IMG/VR virus record: IMGVR_UViG_3300044814_000017
Coordinates: 1 to 64,000 of that record
Length of the DNA: 64,000 nucleotides
Strand: one strand, 5' to 3'
Source of the DNA: a virus
The notes below the pieces were generated by a model. The model was not told the DNA's origin. It ran no database searches and saw only the letters and a program-made list of their open reading frames with translations. A program made the position numbers and the translations under genes. Positions 29,079 to 38,232 of the stretch are shown here, piece after piece; within the stretch, counting starts at the first letter, position 1; each line of letters opens with the position of its first letter.

Positions 29079-29630
29079 ATGCCCGCTTTTACGAACCCGC
29101 GCTGGGAAAAAGCCTGTCAAGCTCGTGCCGCAGGCACTGAGATTGCCGCCAGCTACGCGCATGGCGGCTTTGTCAGCAAACCTGCTGCCGCAACTAGGTT
29201 TTTCAAACGCCCAGATATCCGCGCTCGTGTGGATGAAATAATCCAACAGCGTTATGACGGAGAGCACAAAGCCCGTGAAATCGCTACGAAAAAGGCTGGT
29301 TTGGAGGAGTCGTGGATTATTGAGCGGACCAAGTATGTTGCGGAGATTGCGATACGTGGCACGCCGATATTGGACGCGCAGGGCAGACCTACTGGCGGGT
29401 TTAGCGGCAAGCCTAATTTGCGGGCTGCGGTGTCGGCGCTGGCGTTATTAAGTGATTTCAAAGGGATGCGCATCCACCGGCTTGAGTTGGGCGCGCCAGG
29501 CGACTTTGCCCGCATGTCTGATCAAGAGTTGGATGATTCGCTGGTAGAGCAGGCGCGGAAGATCGGGCTTCCCGAGCAGGCCGTGACGCGGTTGCTGGAA
29601 CTTCGGGCGAACGAGCCGGCGGCGGAATAG
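29079..29630 (+). CDS. terS: Terminase small subunit
   Basis: 183 residues. Starts with a helix-turn-helix-like region (ARAAGTEIAASYAHGGFVSKPAAATRFFKRPDIRARVDEII), then KAGLEESWIIERTKYVAEIA, a layout typical of small terminases, and ends with an acidic helix. It would bind the packaging site and feed DNA to the large subunit encoded 1.1 kb downstream. Confidence 0.75.
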   Translation: MPAFTNPRWEKACQARAAGTEIAASYAHGGFVSKPAAATRFFKRPDIRARVDEIIQQRYDGEHKAREIATKKAGLEESWIIERTKYVAEIAIRGTPILDAQGRPTGGFSGKPNLRAAVSALALLSDFKGMRIHRLELGAPGDFARMSDQELDDSLVEQARKIGLPEQAVTRLLELRANEPAAE

Positions 29631-29669
29631 AGGCTTGTTTAGTCTTAACGGACGTGTTAGGGCTAAACA

Positions 29670-30164
29670 ATGGATTTGCCGACTTGTAGGACATGCAACA
29701 CAAAGCACCGCTTAGGAGCGATGTATTGTCCTGCACTCAAATCTCGCGGCGGCGGGGAAAGCAGACCCGCACTTAAAAAAGTTGGGATTAAAAAACGTCC
29801 CCGTATGGAGGTGGATTCCTCTGTGGCTACCCAACGCCACACAGCCGGAGTAGCGCCCAGCCCGCGAGATGCCAATCCCGTAGCGAAAGCAACCAAAGGC
29901 AAAACCGGAACGGCTGAGGTCATAGGCCTCGTAAGACGATCTACCGCCGGAACGGGGTTGCGAGTAGGCGAGGCTGACGCGGTTCAGCCTGCAACGTCTG
30001 AGATTATGGGCGTGACAGCCGGAGAGACGGCACCTAAATTCGACCGCGCCACCTATCACCGAAACTACATGCGCGACTACATGCGCAAGCGCAGAGAGGC
30101 TGGCAAGGACTACCAACGCAAAACGACCAATCCGAATTATAAGGGGAGACCTCGTGATGCTTAG
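29670..30164 (+). CDS. Zinc-ribbon protein with basic tail
   Basis: 164 residues. CRTCNTKHRLGAMYC is a likely metal-binding knuckle; the middle is Thr/Ala/Gly-rich and unstructured; the C-terminus (TYHRNYMRDYMRKRREAGK) is a basic helix with the repeated YM-R-Y/M pattern common in phage proteins. Probably nucleic acid-binding. Confidence 0.5.
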   Translation: MDLPTCRTCNTKHRLGAMYCPALKSRGGGESRPALKKVGIKKRPRMEVDSSVATQRHTAGVAPSPRDANPVAKATKGKTGTAEVIGLVRRSTAGTGLRVGEADAVQPATSEIMGVTAGETAPKFDRATYHRNYMRDYMRKRREAGKDYQRKTTNPNYKGRPRDA

Positions 30165-30206
30165 CGTCTGGTATCGACGCCAAGCCGAACGCAAGGCAGA
30201 ACAGAA

Positions 30207-30461
30207 ATGAAAACTCCCCGTCAAGGGCAACCCGGCTGGGAATGCCCAGAGTGTCATCTGAAGCGCGGCAAGGATAGGCATGATCCGTGCTTAGGGGAAT
30301 TGCCGGGAGTTCTATCCGCGTGCTGTGGGCATGGCGGCAAGTCGTCATTGTCGACGATTGGTCATATTTCTTTTGAGAACGGGACTGTCATTCGGTTTGC
30401 CAGCCTAACCGAAACAAGGCATCGCCGCCGCCAAGCCAAAAAGTTGGAGGCTGGGGAATGA
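30207..30461 (+). CDS. 84-residue Cys/His-rich protein
   Basis: ATG 30207 overlaps the stop of a possible 17-codon frame (30156-30209). WECPECHLKRGKDRHDPC and ACCGHGG give four to six Cys/His ligands; then a beta-rich half. Ends ATGA into the membrane protein gene. Confidence 0.5.
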   Translation: MKTPRQGQPGWECPECHLKRGKDRHDPCLGELPGVLSACCGHGGKSSLSTIGHISFENGTVIRFASLTETRHRRRQAKKLEAGE

Positions 30462-30622
30462 GAAACTTTTTGATCTTGGTGCTTATGCTGATGGTATGGG
30501 CCTCGATCTGCGTGTGGGTAGAAGTCAGGGATATTCCGCGCACCTCAGCAATGTGTATTGCGTTCTTTTATGGAGGCTTGGTCAGCCTTGTCACCATTTT
30601 TGTAATAATGAACGCAAGTTGA
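30458..30622 (+). CDS. 54-residue two-helix membrane protein
   Basis: ATG 30458 (ATGA). Hydrophobic segments at about 4-21 and 33-51 separated by EVRDIPRTS. Holin-like topology, but its place between terminase genes does not prove a lysis role. Confidence 0.55.
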   Translation: MRNFLILVLMLMVWASICVWVEVRDIPRTSAMCIAFFYGGLVSLVTIFVIMNAS

Positions 30623-30647
30623 CGCGCCGCAAGGCAGAGGAGGCCGA

Positions 30648-30719
30648 ATGACACTAGAGATGAGAAAGATGCCATACGGGTCCCCATCCAGCCGAACTCA
30701 TCAAGCAGGGCAGGGCTAA
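30648..30719 (+). CDS. Possible 23-codon peptide
   Basis: ATG preceded by GAGGAGG, so translation is likely, but the peptide (EMRKMPYGSPSSRTHQ...) is unremarkable and may be a leader for the large terminase gene 26 bases downstream. Confidence 0.25.
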   Translation: MTLEMRKMPYGSPSSRTHQAGQG

Positions 30720-30745
30720 GCGCAAGAGCCAGTAGGGGCCGGTTT

Positions 30746-32452
30746 ATGAACCACCATGTACCGCGAGAAGATATAGAGCGCTTCACCGCACAGCTAGCCG
30801 AGAAGCGCCGCCGCATGGCGAAGCAGGAGCACTCCCGTCGGGGCTATCGGGATGAAAACGGCGTGTGGCAAGGCGGGTTGTTGGCGTTTGTGCGGTACTT
30901 CTGGCATGTGCTGGAGCCGGGCACGCCGTTCACTGAAGGGTGGATTTTGGAAGCTATTGTAGAGCACCTAGAAGCTGTCACTTTTGGTGAGATAACAAAT
31001 CTCTTGGTCAATGTACCCCCGGGCTGCTGCAAAAGTCTTTTGACGAATGTCTACTGGCCGGCGTGGGAGTGGAGCGCAATGGAGCTTTCACATATTCGCT
31101 ATGTGACGTTCTCCTACAGCGCCAGCAATACAGAGCGGGACAATCAGCGCTTTGGCGATCTCGTTACGTCGTCCGAATTTCAACTCATGTATCCAGAGGT
31201 GAAGATTCGTCAGAACGGAATGACGATGGTTTCCAACTATAACCACGGTTGGAAATTGGCGTCGTCAGTCACAGGCAGCGCTACCGGAAAAAGAGGCAAT
31301 CGGGCGATTTGTGACGATTTGAATAACGTGAAAGAGAGCGAATCAAAGCCTGTCATGGAAGAAACTAATAGGTGGCTGAGGGAGTCGCTATCCTCACGCC
31401 TCAACAATATGGAGACCGATGCGAAGATCGTTATCGCCCAACGTGTAGGGGAGGGGGATGCCTCGGGCGAGATTTTGTCTCTTGGCTTGCCGTATTGCCA
31501 CCTCTGCATTGCGATGGAGTACGTTTGGAGCGCCGACGAAAACGGGCAGCCATATGCGACACAGATAGGGTGGGTTGATCCGCGCTGGCGACCGACGCCG
31601 GAAGAGTGCAACGGCGAGTTGGCGTGGCATGAAAGATTTTCTGAAAATGCCGTTCGCGCTCTAAAGAAAGAGCTTGGCCCCTACGCAACCGCAGCGCAGC
31701 TCCAACAAACCCCTGAGGCACGCGGTGGCGGCATATTCAAGCGTGATTGGTGGCAAGTATGGGACCCGCCAGATGGGAAATTTCCACCGTTCTCATACAT
31801 CGTGGCATCCCTTGACGGCGCATTTACCTCCAAAGAGGAAAATGACCCTTCGGCTCTCACGGTGTGGGGTATTTTTGAAAACGAGATGGGCTACAACCGG
31901 GCCATGCTGATTCACGCATGGAGCAAGAAGCTTCCGTTTTCTGGCGTGAAAGTGGATGTCTTGCCCGGCGAGCATGATTCCGTATACCGCAGGCGCGCAA
32001 TGCCGCATTGGGGCTTGATCGAATGGGTTGCCGATACCTGCAACCGCTTCAAGGCTGATAGACTGTTGATTGAAAATAAAGGACCAGGCATTTCGGCGGC
32101 CCAATCGTTGAGTAATTCGCACGGGCGCTCTGGATGGGCTATTGAATTGGTCGAACCAAAAGGCGATCACACAGCCCGCGCCCTTGCGGTACAGCCGACG
32201 TTCTCTCAACTCATGGTGCATGCGCCTGACCGGGAATGGGCTGACGATACGATTGATGAAATGGCTGTGTTCCCCAAGGGTAGGCACGATGACCGGGTAG
32301 ATTCCGCCACCCAAGCCATCAAGCACTTACGCGACAATGGCATTCTGCGGTCTGATGAGGAGCGACGCGCAGAGGAAATCGAAGCAGTGACGCACAAGGG
32401 TAAGCAGATGCAGAAGCGGCCGCGATATCCCGGCATGCGGGCTACTGGCTAG
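30746..32452 (+). CDS. terL: Terminase large subunit
   Basis: 568 residues. ATPase: Walker A variant NVPPGCCKS (89-97), Walker B AICDD near 187-191, and a C-motif-like region after it. Nuclease: VASLDGAF (first Asp), LLIENKGPG, and KGRHDDRVDS near the end supply the RNase H-like acidic residues. It pumps DNA into the prohead and cuts it. Order small-large terminase-portal downstream is classical. Confidence 0.9.
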   Translation: MNHHVPREDIERFTAQLAEKRRRMAKQEHSRRGYRDENGVWQGGLLAFVRYFWHVLEPGTPFTEGWILEAIVEHLEAVTFGEITNLLVNVPPGCCKSLLTNVYWPAWEWSAMELSHIRYVTFSYSASNTERDNQRFGDLVTSSEFQLMYPEVKIRQNGMTMVSNYNHGWKLASSVTGSATGKRGNRAICDDLNNVKESESKPVMEETNRWLRESLSSRLNNMETDAKIVIAQRVGEGDASGEILSLGLPYCHLCIAMEYVWSADENGQPYATQIGWVDPRWRPTPEECNGELAWHERFSENAVRALKKELGPYATAAQLQQTPEARGGGIFKRDWWQVWDPPDGKFPPFSYIVASLDGAFTSKEENDPSALTVWGIFENEMGYNRAMLIHAWSKKLPFSGVKVDVLPGEHDSVYRRRAMPHWGLIEWVADTCNRFKADRLLIENKGPGISAAQSLSNSHGRSGWAIELVEPKGDHTARALAVQPTFSQLMVHAPDREWADDTIDEMAVFPKGRHDDRVDSATQAIKHLRDNGILRSDEERRAEEIEAVTHKGKQMQKRPRYPGMRATG

Positions 32453-32502
32453 ATTAATGGCGGCGGATGTGATATCGTCGACGCCGCAACGGATTGCCAA
32501 GA

Positions 32503-32703
32503 ATGCGGCTGGGCGTGGTCGTCCCGCCCAATGTGACGGCAAAGGTCGCGTTTAAGCAATATCGTCGCAACAATCGCGATGTTTACCGATGCGAGCATTG
32601 CTTCCTTTGGCATGTCGGCACGCCGGAGCCCAAGATCAAGAAATTCATCAAGCGCCAGAAGTTGGTGCGTCTAGTCGTCGAACCGGAATGGAGATTTGAA
32701 TGA
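32503..32703 (+). CDS. Small zinc-ribbon-like protein
   Basis: 66 residues from ATG 32503. VYRCEHCFLWHVG with basic flanks resembles the small phage proteins ending YRCxxCxxxHxG. Overlaps the next gene (ATGA). Confidence 0.5.
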   Translation: MRLGVVVPPNVTAKVAFKQYRRNNRDVYRCEHCFLWHVGTPEPKIKKFIKRQKLVRLVVEPEWRFE

Positions 32704-32918
32704 GCGATATTGTTGATAGATTATGCCATCCAATACGCATTAGGGTGGCGAAAGTCGCCTCAGCCCTTGACGCATCGGACATTGGCGGGCCGTTGCCCTT
32801 GCATGAGCCGCAGATTATAGCCGATATGGCGGAAGCTGCGGCACTAATTGTGCAGTTGCGTGCCACCATTGAGCAACTGCGCTCCGTGGCTGGCAGCACA
32901 AGAAGCGAGAGGATGTGA
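32700..32918 (+). CDS. MSDIV-family small protein, copy 1
   Basis: 72 residues. Starts MSDIVDRL and ends in a helix IVQLRATIEQLRSVAG. Paralogous to the next gene, which starts MSDIVERL and ends IVLLRSMAGS. Unknown role. Confidence 0.55.
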   Translation: MSDIVDRLCHPIRIRVAKVASALDASDIGGPLPLHEPQIIADMAEAAALIVQLRATIEQLRSVAGSTRSERM

Positions 32919-32919
32919 A

Positions 32920-33150
32920 ATGAGCGATATTGTTGAGCGGCTAAGGGAAGTTGCGAATATCAAAAATGGCGGCCCGATCCCCGATGAACTGGCCCCAAAT
33001 GTTTGGGGGGCTGCCCTCAACGATCTTTGCGCTGGTGCCGCCGATGAAATTGAGCGCCTTCGTGCCGATATTGTGCTGCTGCGATCAATGGCAGGCTCAG
33101 TATCATCGGGCCCAGCCTTCGTTGAGATCAAGAAGGATGCGCGTGGATGA
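32920..33150 (+). CDS. MSDIV-family small protein, copy 2
   Basis: 76 residues from ATG 32920. MSDIVERLREVANI and AADEIERLRADIVLLRSMAG mark it as a tandem paralogue of copy 1. The two-helix pattern with EIERLR recurs in many phage genomes. Confidence 0.55.
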   Translation: MSDIVERLREVANIKNGGPIPDELAPNVWGAALNDLCAGAADEIERLRADIVLLRSMAGSVSSGPAFVEIKKDARG

Positions 33151-33404
33151 ACAAGCCCCGCATCATCACAGGCCAAGGCCCGCTAATTATCCCTAAAACA
33201 ATGCCAGCAGGCGGCGACGAATGTGTTGAGTTGCTGGAAAGCATGCTCGCCAGCGCCAAGAAGGGCGATATGTCATGGCTCGTGGTTATTGCGGGCGGTC
33301 CAAGCGATTATGGCGTGGCGCACGTCGGCAACAATGCGGCCCAGATGAACTTGGGCATTGATGTTGCCAAAGAGGCCATCCTCAAGCGGGTCAAGGTGGG
33401 ATGA
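33147..33404 (+). CDS. Hypothetical 85-residue protein
   Basis: ATGA start. ELLESMLASAKKGDMSWLVVIAGGPSDYGVAHVG is an alpha/beta pattern found in small phage proteins before the portal gene. Unknown. Confidence 0.5.
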   Translation: MNKPRIITGQGPLIIPKTMPAGGDECVELLESMLASAKKGDMSWLVVIAGGPSDYGVAHVGNNAAQMNLGIDVAKEAILKRVKVG

Positions 33405-33631
33405 TGTCACGCAACTTTGGCCTTAGCCGCTCCCCGACGTACCGCATTGAAGGTCGATTTGGTGTGATGGGAGGCGTATCGGCAGAGGATGCCGATTGGT
33501 ACGGCGCAACAGTGCCAGATGCCAAAATCTACCCTGAGCGGGCACGTTTGGCGGGCTGGGTTTACATCCCTCTTATGGTTTTGCTGGTTTCTGTGTTAAT
33601 CATCGGGCTCCGCATCCTCTTTGGGGGCTGA
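33401..33631 (+). CDS. C-terminally membrane-anchored protein
   Basis: 76 residues. A soluble N-terminal 48 residues and one membrane segment (WVYIPLMVLLVSVLIIGLRILF) at the end. ATGA overlap; ends three bases before the portal start. Confidence 0.55.
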   Translation: MMSRNFGLSRSPTYRIEGRFGVMGGVSAEDADWYGATVPDAKIYPERARLAGWVYIPLMVLLVSVLIIGLRILFGG

Positions 33632-33634
33632 GCC

Positions 33635-35908
33635 TTGGCAGAGCCGCAACTTTCCGAACCTATCAACGTCCAGATTGTAGACGATGATAACAGCGCTGCC
33701 CGCGTTGTGGACGGGAATCTGGAAATCCCGACTCCGGACGGTGGCGTGGTGATCAAGTTCAATCCCACGCCCGATTCTGATCCAGATAACGACGATCCAG
33801 CCAAGTTCTACGAAAACATTGCCAGCAAAATACCTGAAGCCAAGCGAATGACGATCGCTGAGGAACTGATGGAAGCCATTGAGGCTGACGATCAGTCCCG
33901 CGCCGAATCGCTCGCCAATCGTGCCAAAGGCATGGATTTACTTGGGCTGCAGATACAAGACCCTAAAGCGGGCGATGGCGCTGCGGCTGCGGACGGTATG
34001 TCTGTGGTGACCAATCCGTTGCTGCTCGATGCCATCCTGAAAGGTTGGGCCAACGCGCAGGCTGAATTCTTGCCGGCGGATGGCCCCTGCAAGGTTGAGG
34101 ATTTTGGAACCAATCCCAGCCAACAGCGCGACGAACTAGCCGACGCTTATGAGCGGGACATGAACTACTTTCTGACCTCAATTGCGACGGAATATGCGCC
34201 AGAGACCTCGCATATGCTGTTGTGGGGGACATTTTTCGGCGGGGCTGGCTTCAAGAAGGTGTACATGCACCCGATGAAGAAGCGGCCTACCTCGGAGAAG
34301 GTCGATAGCAAGGATTTGATTGTTTCCGATGCCACCACGGACCTGAAGTCGGTGGAGCGTATCACCCACGTTATCTCAATGCGCCAATCGGTTATGAAGC
34401 GCATGCAAATGAAAGAGTTTTATCTTGAGGTGACGCTGACACCGCCGACGCCGACGCCGAATGCGGTTGATGAAAAGACAGCCGCTATTCAGGGAGTATT
34501 TGCCAGCAAATCGCGACCGGAAGATCAGCCCTATACGCTATGGGAAACGCAGTGCGAGCTTGATCTAGAAGAGTTTGCACCGAAGGATTTCAAAGGCAAG
34601 GGCATCCCACTTCCGTATCTGGTCACGATCGAGAAGGATTCGCGAGTTATTCTGGCGGTGCGCCGAGATTGGAAACCGGAGGATGAGGACTGCATGCGGA
34701 AGCGCATGTACGTCAAGTATCCTTACGTGCCGGGACCGGGTTTTTATGGCACTGGCCTGCTGAATATCTTGGGCAATTCCACTGCGGCGATGACGGCGGC
34801 GTGGCGGATGTGCCTTGATGCCGGCATGTTGGCGAACTTCCCGGCGTTCTTGATTGCGAAACTGGCGGGGCGGCAGAATACCAGCGATTACACACTCAAC
34901 GCAGGGACTGGCACGCCGATTGAGACAGGCGGCCGTCCAATCAATGAGGTGGTCGCGGACCTTCCGTACAAGGAGGCTGGCCCCGGCCTAATGGCGCTGA
35001 TTGACAAGATCACGGAGCAATCCAAGAGCGTAGGAGCGGCGGCTGAAATTCCTGTCGGAGAGGGCATTCAGAACATCCCCGTAGGCACCATGCTTGCCCA
35101 TATTGAGATGGCTACCAAACTGATGGCGGCCACGCACAAGGGTATGCATAACGCTCAGGATGAGGAACTTGGGCTAATCGCGGACTTGTTCCGGGAGGCC
35201 CCCGAATCGTTTTGGAAGGCCAACAAATCGAAGGCGTCGCGGGCGTTCGGATGGACAGCGGATAAATTACTGCAAGCGCTGGATACCGTGACGCTGGTGC
35301 CTAAGTCGGACCCAAACATTCCGAGCCATATCCATCGAACCATGCGGGCCGTGGCGTTGGTAGAACTGCAATCCGGCCCGCTAGGCGCGTTGATGGACCC
35401 GGTTGAAACGCTCAAGCGGACCCTGCGGGCCATGCGTGAGGACCCGAACGGCTTGGTCAAGCAACCGCCGCCCTCGGATGGCAAGCCATCGCCAGAGGAA
35501 ACGACGGCCAACGCCAAGATGCTTGATGCTCAGACCAAGGCCAAGAAACTAGAGGTGGTTGAGGCGCCGGAGATGGCCCAGAAGGCGCAACTAGACCAGC
35601 AAAAGACCGAAGGCGTCATTAAAGGCAAGACAATTGATCTGGCGCGCACGCTGGTTACCCATGGCGGGGAGCGTGAGGATGCGGCGCATCAGCGCCAAGT
35701 CGATACCGTTGACCATGGTGTGAAAGTTGCGGACCACCTCCACACCCGCGAAATGGATCACAAGACGCATGACCTTGAAGAGCGCAAACATGGTTTGAAT
35801 ATGCAGACCGCAGCGTCTGATGCTGCACTTGGGGCGCAGAAAGCGACAACGGAAACCGCGAAAGCGTTTGCACCGAACTCCGAACCGAAACCAAGAGGCA
35901 AGAAATGA
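33635..35908 (+). CDS. Portal protein (P22-like, podovirus)
   Basis: 757 residues, TTG start. Large size, an all-alpha/beta core with PYVPGPGFYGTGLLNILGN and the helical wing, and a long charged C-terminal helix (about 610-757, Lys/Gln/Thr/His-rich) like the barrel of P22-type portals. It forms the dodecameric ring through which DNA is packaged. Position right after terL supports it. The exact subfamily is not certain. Confidence 0.8.
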   Translation: MAEPQLSEPINVQIVDDDNSAARVVDGNLEIPTPDGGVVIKFNPTPDSDPDNDDPAKFYENIASKIPEAKRMTIAEELMEAIEADDQSRAESLANRAKGMDLLGLQIQDPKAGDGAAAADGMSVVTNPLLLDAILKGWANAQAEFLPADGPCKVEDFGTNPSQQRDELADAYERDMNYFLTSIATEYAPETSHMLLWGTFFGGAGFKKVYMHPMKKRPTSEKVDSKDLIVSDATTDLKSVERITHVISMRQSVMKRMQMKEFYLEVTLTPPTPTPNAVDEKTAAIQGVFASKSRPEDQPYTLWETQCELDLEEFAPKDFKGKGIPLPYLVTIEKDSRVILAVRRDWKPEDEDCMRKRMYVKYPYVPGPGFYGTGLLNILGNSTAAMTAAWRMCLDAGMLANFPAFLIAKLAGRQNTSDYTLNAGTGTPIETGGRPINEVVADLPYKEAGPGLMALIDKITEQSKSVGAAAEIPVGEGIQNIPVGTMLAHIEMATKLMAATHKGMHNAQDEELGLIADLFREAPESFWKANKSKASRAFGWTADKLLQALDTVTLVPKSDPNIPSHIHRTMRAVALVELQSGPLGALMDPVETLKRTLRAMREDPNGLVKQPPPSDGKPSPEETTANAKMLDAQTKAKKLEVVEAPEMAQKAQLDQQKTEGVIKGKTIDLARTLVTHGGEREDAAHQRQVDTVDHGVKVADHLHTREMDHKTHDLEERKHGLNMQTAASDAALGAQKATTETAKAFAPNSEPKPRGKK

Positions 35909-36126
35909 CAGGATCGTCACCCGCAGCGGTATTGCGCTCAATTGCCCACCGGCTGGGCTGTTCTTATGCTGATATCGAATCGGTCATAAACGAAAAAATG
36001 GGCGGGAAACCAATTGTGGCGGTTTCGGATGCTGATGTTAGATTGGACGCGATCCGCAAAAAGCTGATGACCCCAGAGGGCGAGTGCGTGGTTAAGCAAG
36101 CTGCAAGGATGATTGCTAAAACCTGA
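35905..36126 (+). CDS. 73-residue protein after portal
   Basis: ATGA overlap with the portal gene. Helical, with LRSIAHRLGCSYADIESVIN resembling a small HTH or helical hairpin. Unknown, perhaps a portal accessory. Confidence 0.5.
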   Translation: MTGSSPAAVLRSIAHRLGCSYADIESVINEKMGGKPIVAVSDADVRLDAIRKKLMTPEGECVVKQAARMIAKT

Positions 36127-36179
36127 TTTTGGTGCGATATAGAGCCATACAGCTACGTTGCCACACAAAGGAGACCGAT

Positions 36180-36860
36180 GTGGGACACCCTTTTGCAGCT
36201 CATAGGCAAGGCAAGGTCGAGAAATCCCGCGTCGGTCATATTACCAGAGGCTACGCGAGTGGCGGTGCTGTTCATAGCGACGAAAAGCAGGACCGCAAGC
36301 TGATCCGGAAGATGGTTGGCGAGATGGTCCCGGACGGGGACAAATCCAAACATCGCGCGGATCGTCCTCATCGCGCTAAGGGTGGTCGCGTCAAGGGGAA
36401 TTCACGCACCATAGTTAATGTTATCACGGGCGGGAATCCGGCAACCGGAACCCCGCCGCCCCTGCCCCCAGCGCCGCCCATGGGCGGTGCTCCCGCTGGC
36501 GCTATGCCGCCGCCCCACCCGCCGATGGCACTACCGCCCGGCGCTGGCCCGGGGATGGCCCCTCCGATGCCGATGCGGGCCAAGGGCGGTCGGGTCAATG
36601 CTGGTAGCAAAGTATACGAGGAAGGCCGCCGCAACGGCACTCAGGTCCAGCATGATGCTGGCAAAAACGATATCAGCCCGAAGAACCTCAATCGCCCCCG
36701 TGTCGTGACATTCAATACTGGCGGTGGCGTGAAATCGTTCAAGGTTGGCGGTCGCGTTGAATCGCCTGATGGCGTAGCCAAGGCGAGCAAATTACCGGGA
36801 GGCGCAGGCGGCGGCGAGGCGCGGCTTACGAAGGCCCACCGTCAGGCGCGCAAGGGCTGA
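36180..36860 (+). CDS. Low-complexity basic virion-region protein with AKGGRV motifs
   Basis: 226 residues from GTG 36180, chosen for AAAGGAG upstream. Two RAKGGRV copies plus ASGGAV and VGGRV, separated by a Pro/Ala/Gly linker (PPPLPPAPPMGG...) and Lys/His-rich parts. The same KGG/SGG-[RA]-[VL] motif occurs in the proteins at 50328 and 61470, so it may be a shared assembly or DNA-contact tag. Unknown function. Confidence 0.5.
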   Translation: MGHPFAAHRQGKVEKSRVGHITRGYASGGAVHSDEKQDRKLIRKMVGEMVPDGDKSKHRADRPHRAKGGRVKGNSRTIVNVITGGNPATGTPPPLPPAPPMGGAPAGAMPPPHPPMALPPGAGPGMAPPMPMRAKGGRVNAGSKVYEEGRRNGTQVQHDAGKNDISPKNLNRPRVVTFNTGGGVKSFKVGGRVESPDGVAKASKLPGGAGGGEARLTKAHRQARKG

Positions 36861-37090
36861 TGGCTGGTGTTCGACCATTGGCGGCATCTCTGGTCAACAT
36901 GCAGGCCGATGACCACCCGCAACTCGTTAGCCATCTTGAGGCTGGTTTGCTTGAAGAGCGCCAAAGCCAAGTACTGAGCCTGATCGAATCGAAAGACTGG
37001 CCAGATTTTGAGAAGCGCCGGGGCCTGATATTAGGGTTGGACGCTGCGCTTGCGCTTTGCCAATCCGCGCGAAAGAAGCTAGAAGGCTGA
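36860..37090 (+). CDS. Small helical structural-region protein
   Basis: 76 residues; ATG overlaps the previous stop. Helical throughout (HLEAGLLEERQSQVLSLIE; LILGLDAALALCQSARKKL). Proteins like this are common between portal and scaffold genes; unknown. Confidence 0.5.
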   Translation: MAGVRPLAASLVNMQADDHPQLVSHLEAGLLEERQSQVLSLIESKDWPDFEKRRGLILGLDAALALCQSARKKLEG

Positions 37091-37123
37091 AACCGTTCCA
37101 TGCTGGGACGGTAATACGCAGGG

Positions 37124-37519
37124 ATGCACCCTTTGAAGGCCACGAAGGCAAATCAATCCGCGCAACCCGTCAGCGACGATCTGCCGGACACTGCGGTTAA
37201 AATTTACGCCAACAATTGGGTGGCTACAGTTATCGCCTCGCCTGAGGCGGATGAAAACGGATTTTTCAACGTATATGCCACCACTATCGGCAATACGCTT
37301 ACCGATGCTACGACTGCAGCAATGTTTGTTCTGAATGCGTTTGCTTTTGGTAGAACCGCATTTATTCGTGCAGTTCCTGAGGCTCATTCGGAAACCTCAT
37401 TTGATGGTAAAATCACACAACATCGCGGGTTTGTTCGGTTCTGCTATAAGCTGGAACTTGGCACTTGGCGTTATCCTGATCCAGCAGTTAAAATTCCCCT
37501 AATCGGAGAGGCGTCTTAA
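37124..37519 (+). CDS. Hypothetical structural-region protein
   Basis: 131 residues. Beta-rich with an Ala-rich central helix. No motif recognised. Abuts the GroES-like gene with no gap. Confidence 0.5.
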   Translation: MHPLKATKANQSAQPVSDDLPDTAVKIYANNWVATVIASPEADENGFFNVYATTIGNTLTDATTAAMFVLNAFAFGRTAFIRAVPEAHSETSFDGKITQHRGFVRFCYKLELGTWRYPDPAVKIPLIGEAS

Positions 37520-37942
37520 ATGGCTCGTTCCAATGCCATCGGCAAAATGCGTGAGATTGCCGAATCCAGCGACGACCCGCGCACAGCCCTGCTTAATGCC
37601 ATCGGCAAAAAGACGTTGCGGGAATTTACCGTTCTGCATTCTCAGGTGTTGATAGCGACCTACGTCCGTGCCGCCAAGACTGCTGGCGGTATTTTTATGC
37701 CCGATAAGGTGATTGAGGAAGATCGCTGGCAGGGCAATATCGGCCTTGTGATAGCGCTCGGTAAAGGCGCGTTCAAGGACGACGGGGTGGCTCAATTCCA
37801 CGGCGATACGCTCGAAATCGGCGATTGGGTGATGTATGTTCCGGCCGATGGTGTATCGCTGTTCATCCGTCAGGTGCCATGCCGTTTGTTTCAGGATAGC
37901 CGCATTCTGATGAAGGTCACCAATCCGGAGATTTATTACTGA
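37520..37942 (+). CDS. GroES-like co-chaperonin
   Basis: 140 residues. VLIATYVRAAKTAGGIFMPD, then QGNIGLVIALGKGAF, GDWVMYVPADG and CRLFQD parallel the GroES beta-barrel (mobile loop TAGGI-like, then the GxVxxVG strand). Phage T4 gp31 and similar proteins replace host GroES to fold the capsid protein in GroEL. Location among head genes fits that role. Confidence 0.7.
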   Translation: MARSNAIGKMREIAESSDDPRTALLNAIGKKTLREFTVLHSQVLIATYVRAAKTAGGIFMPDKVIEEDRWQGNIGLVIALGKGAFKDDGVAQFHGDTLEIGDWVMYVPADGVSLFIRQVPCRLFQDSRILMKVTNPEIYY

Positions 37943-38229
37943 TGGATGGGCGAATCGAAGCGAAGATTAAAGCGTTTGTTGCTGAGCGTGACGAGATGCT
38001 GCTGGAATGCGATATCGACCGCATGAAGGCATTCCACGCTAAGTATAACCCCAACACAAAACCATTCTCCAATGATGAGGTGGCATGGTTGAGTCTTCAT
38101 AAGGCGCGAACTGGCGCAAAGTCTCTCCCGCTGGAGGCACGACTGCAATCTTATAATTGGCTGAAAGAGCGCGGTTTTTCGTCATTAGACGACGGGGAAT
38201 TGGCTGCGGCTGCACAAGGAGTAAACTAG
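37942..38229 (+). CDS. Helical head-region protein
   Basis: 95 residues, start overlapping the previous stop by one base. Amphipathic helices and a WLSLHKAR segment; typical of small genes between portal and scaffold. Unknown. Confidence 0.5.
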   Translation: MDGRIEAKIKAFVAERDEMLLECDIDRMKAFHAKYNPNTKPFSNDEVAWLSLHKARTGAKSLPLEARLQSYNWLKERGFSSLDDGELAAAAQGVN

Positions 38230-38232
38230 CCC

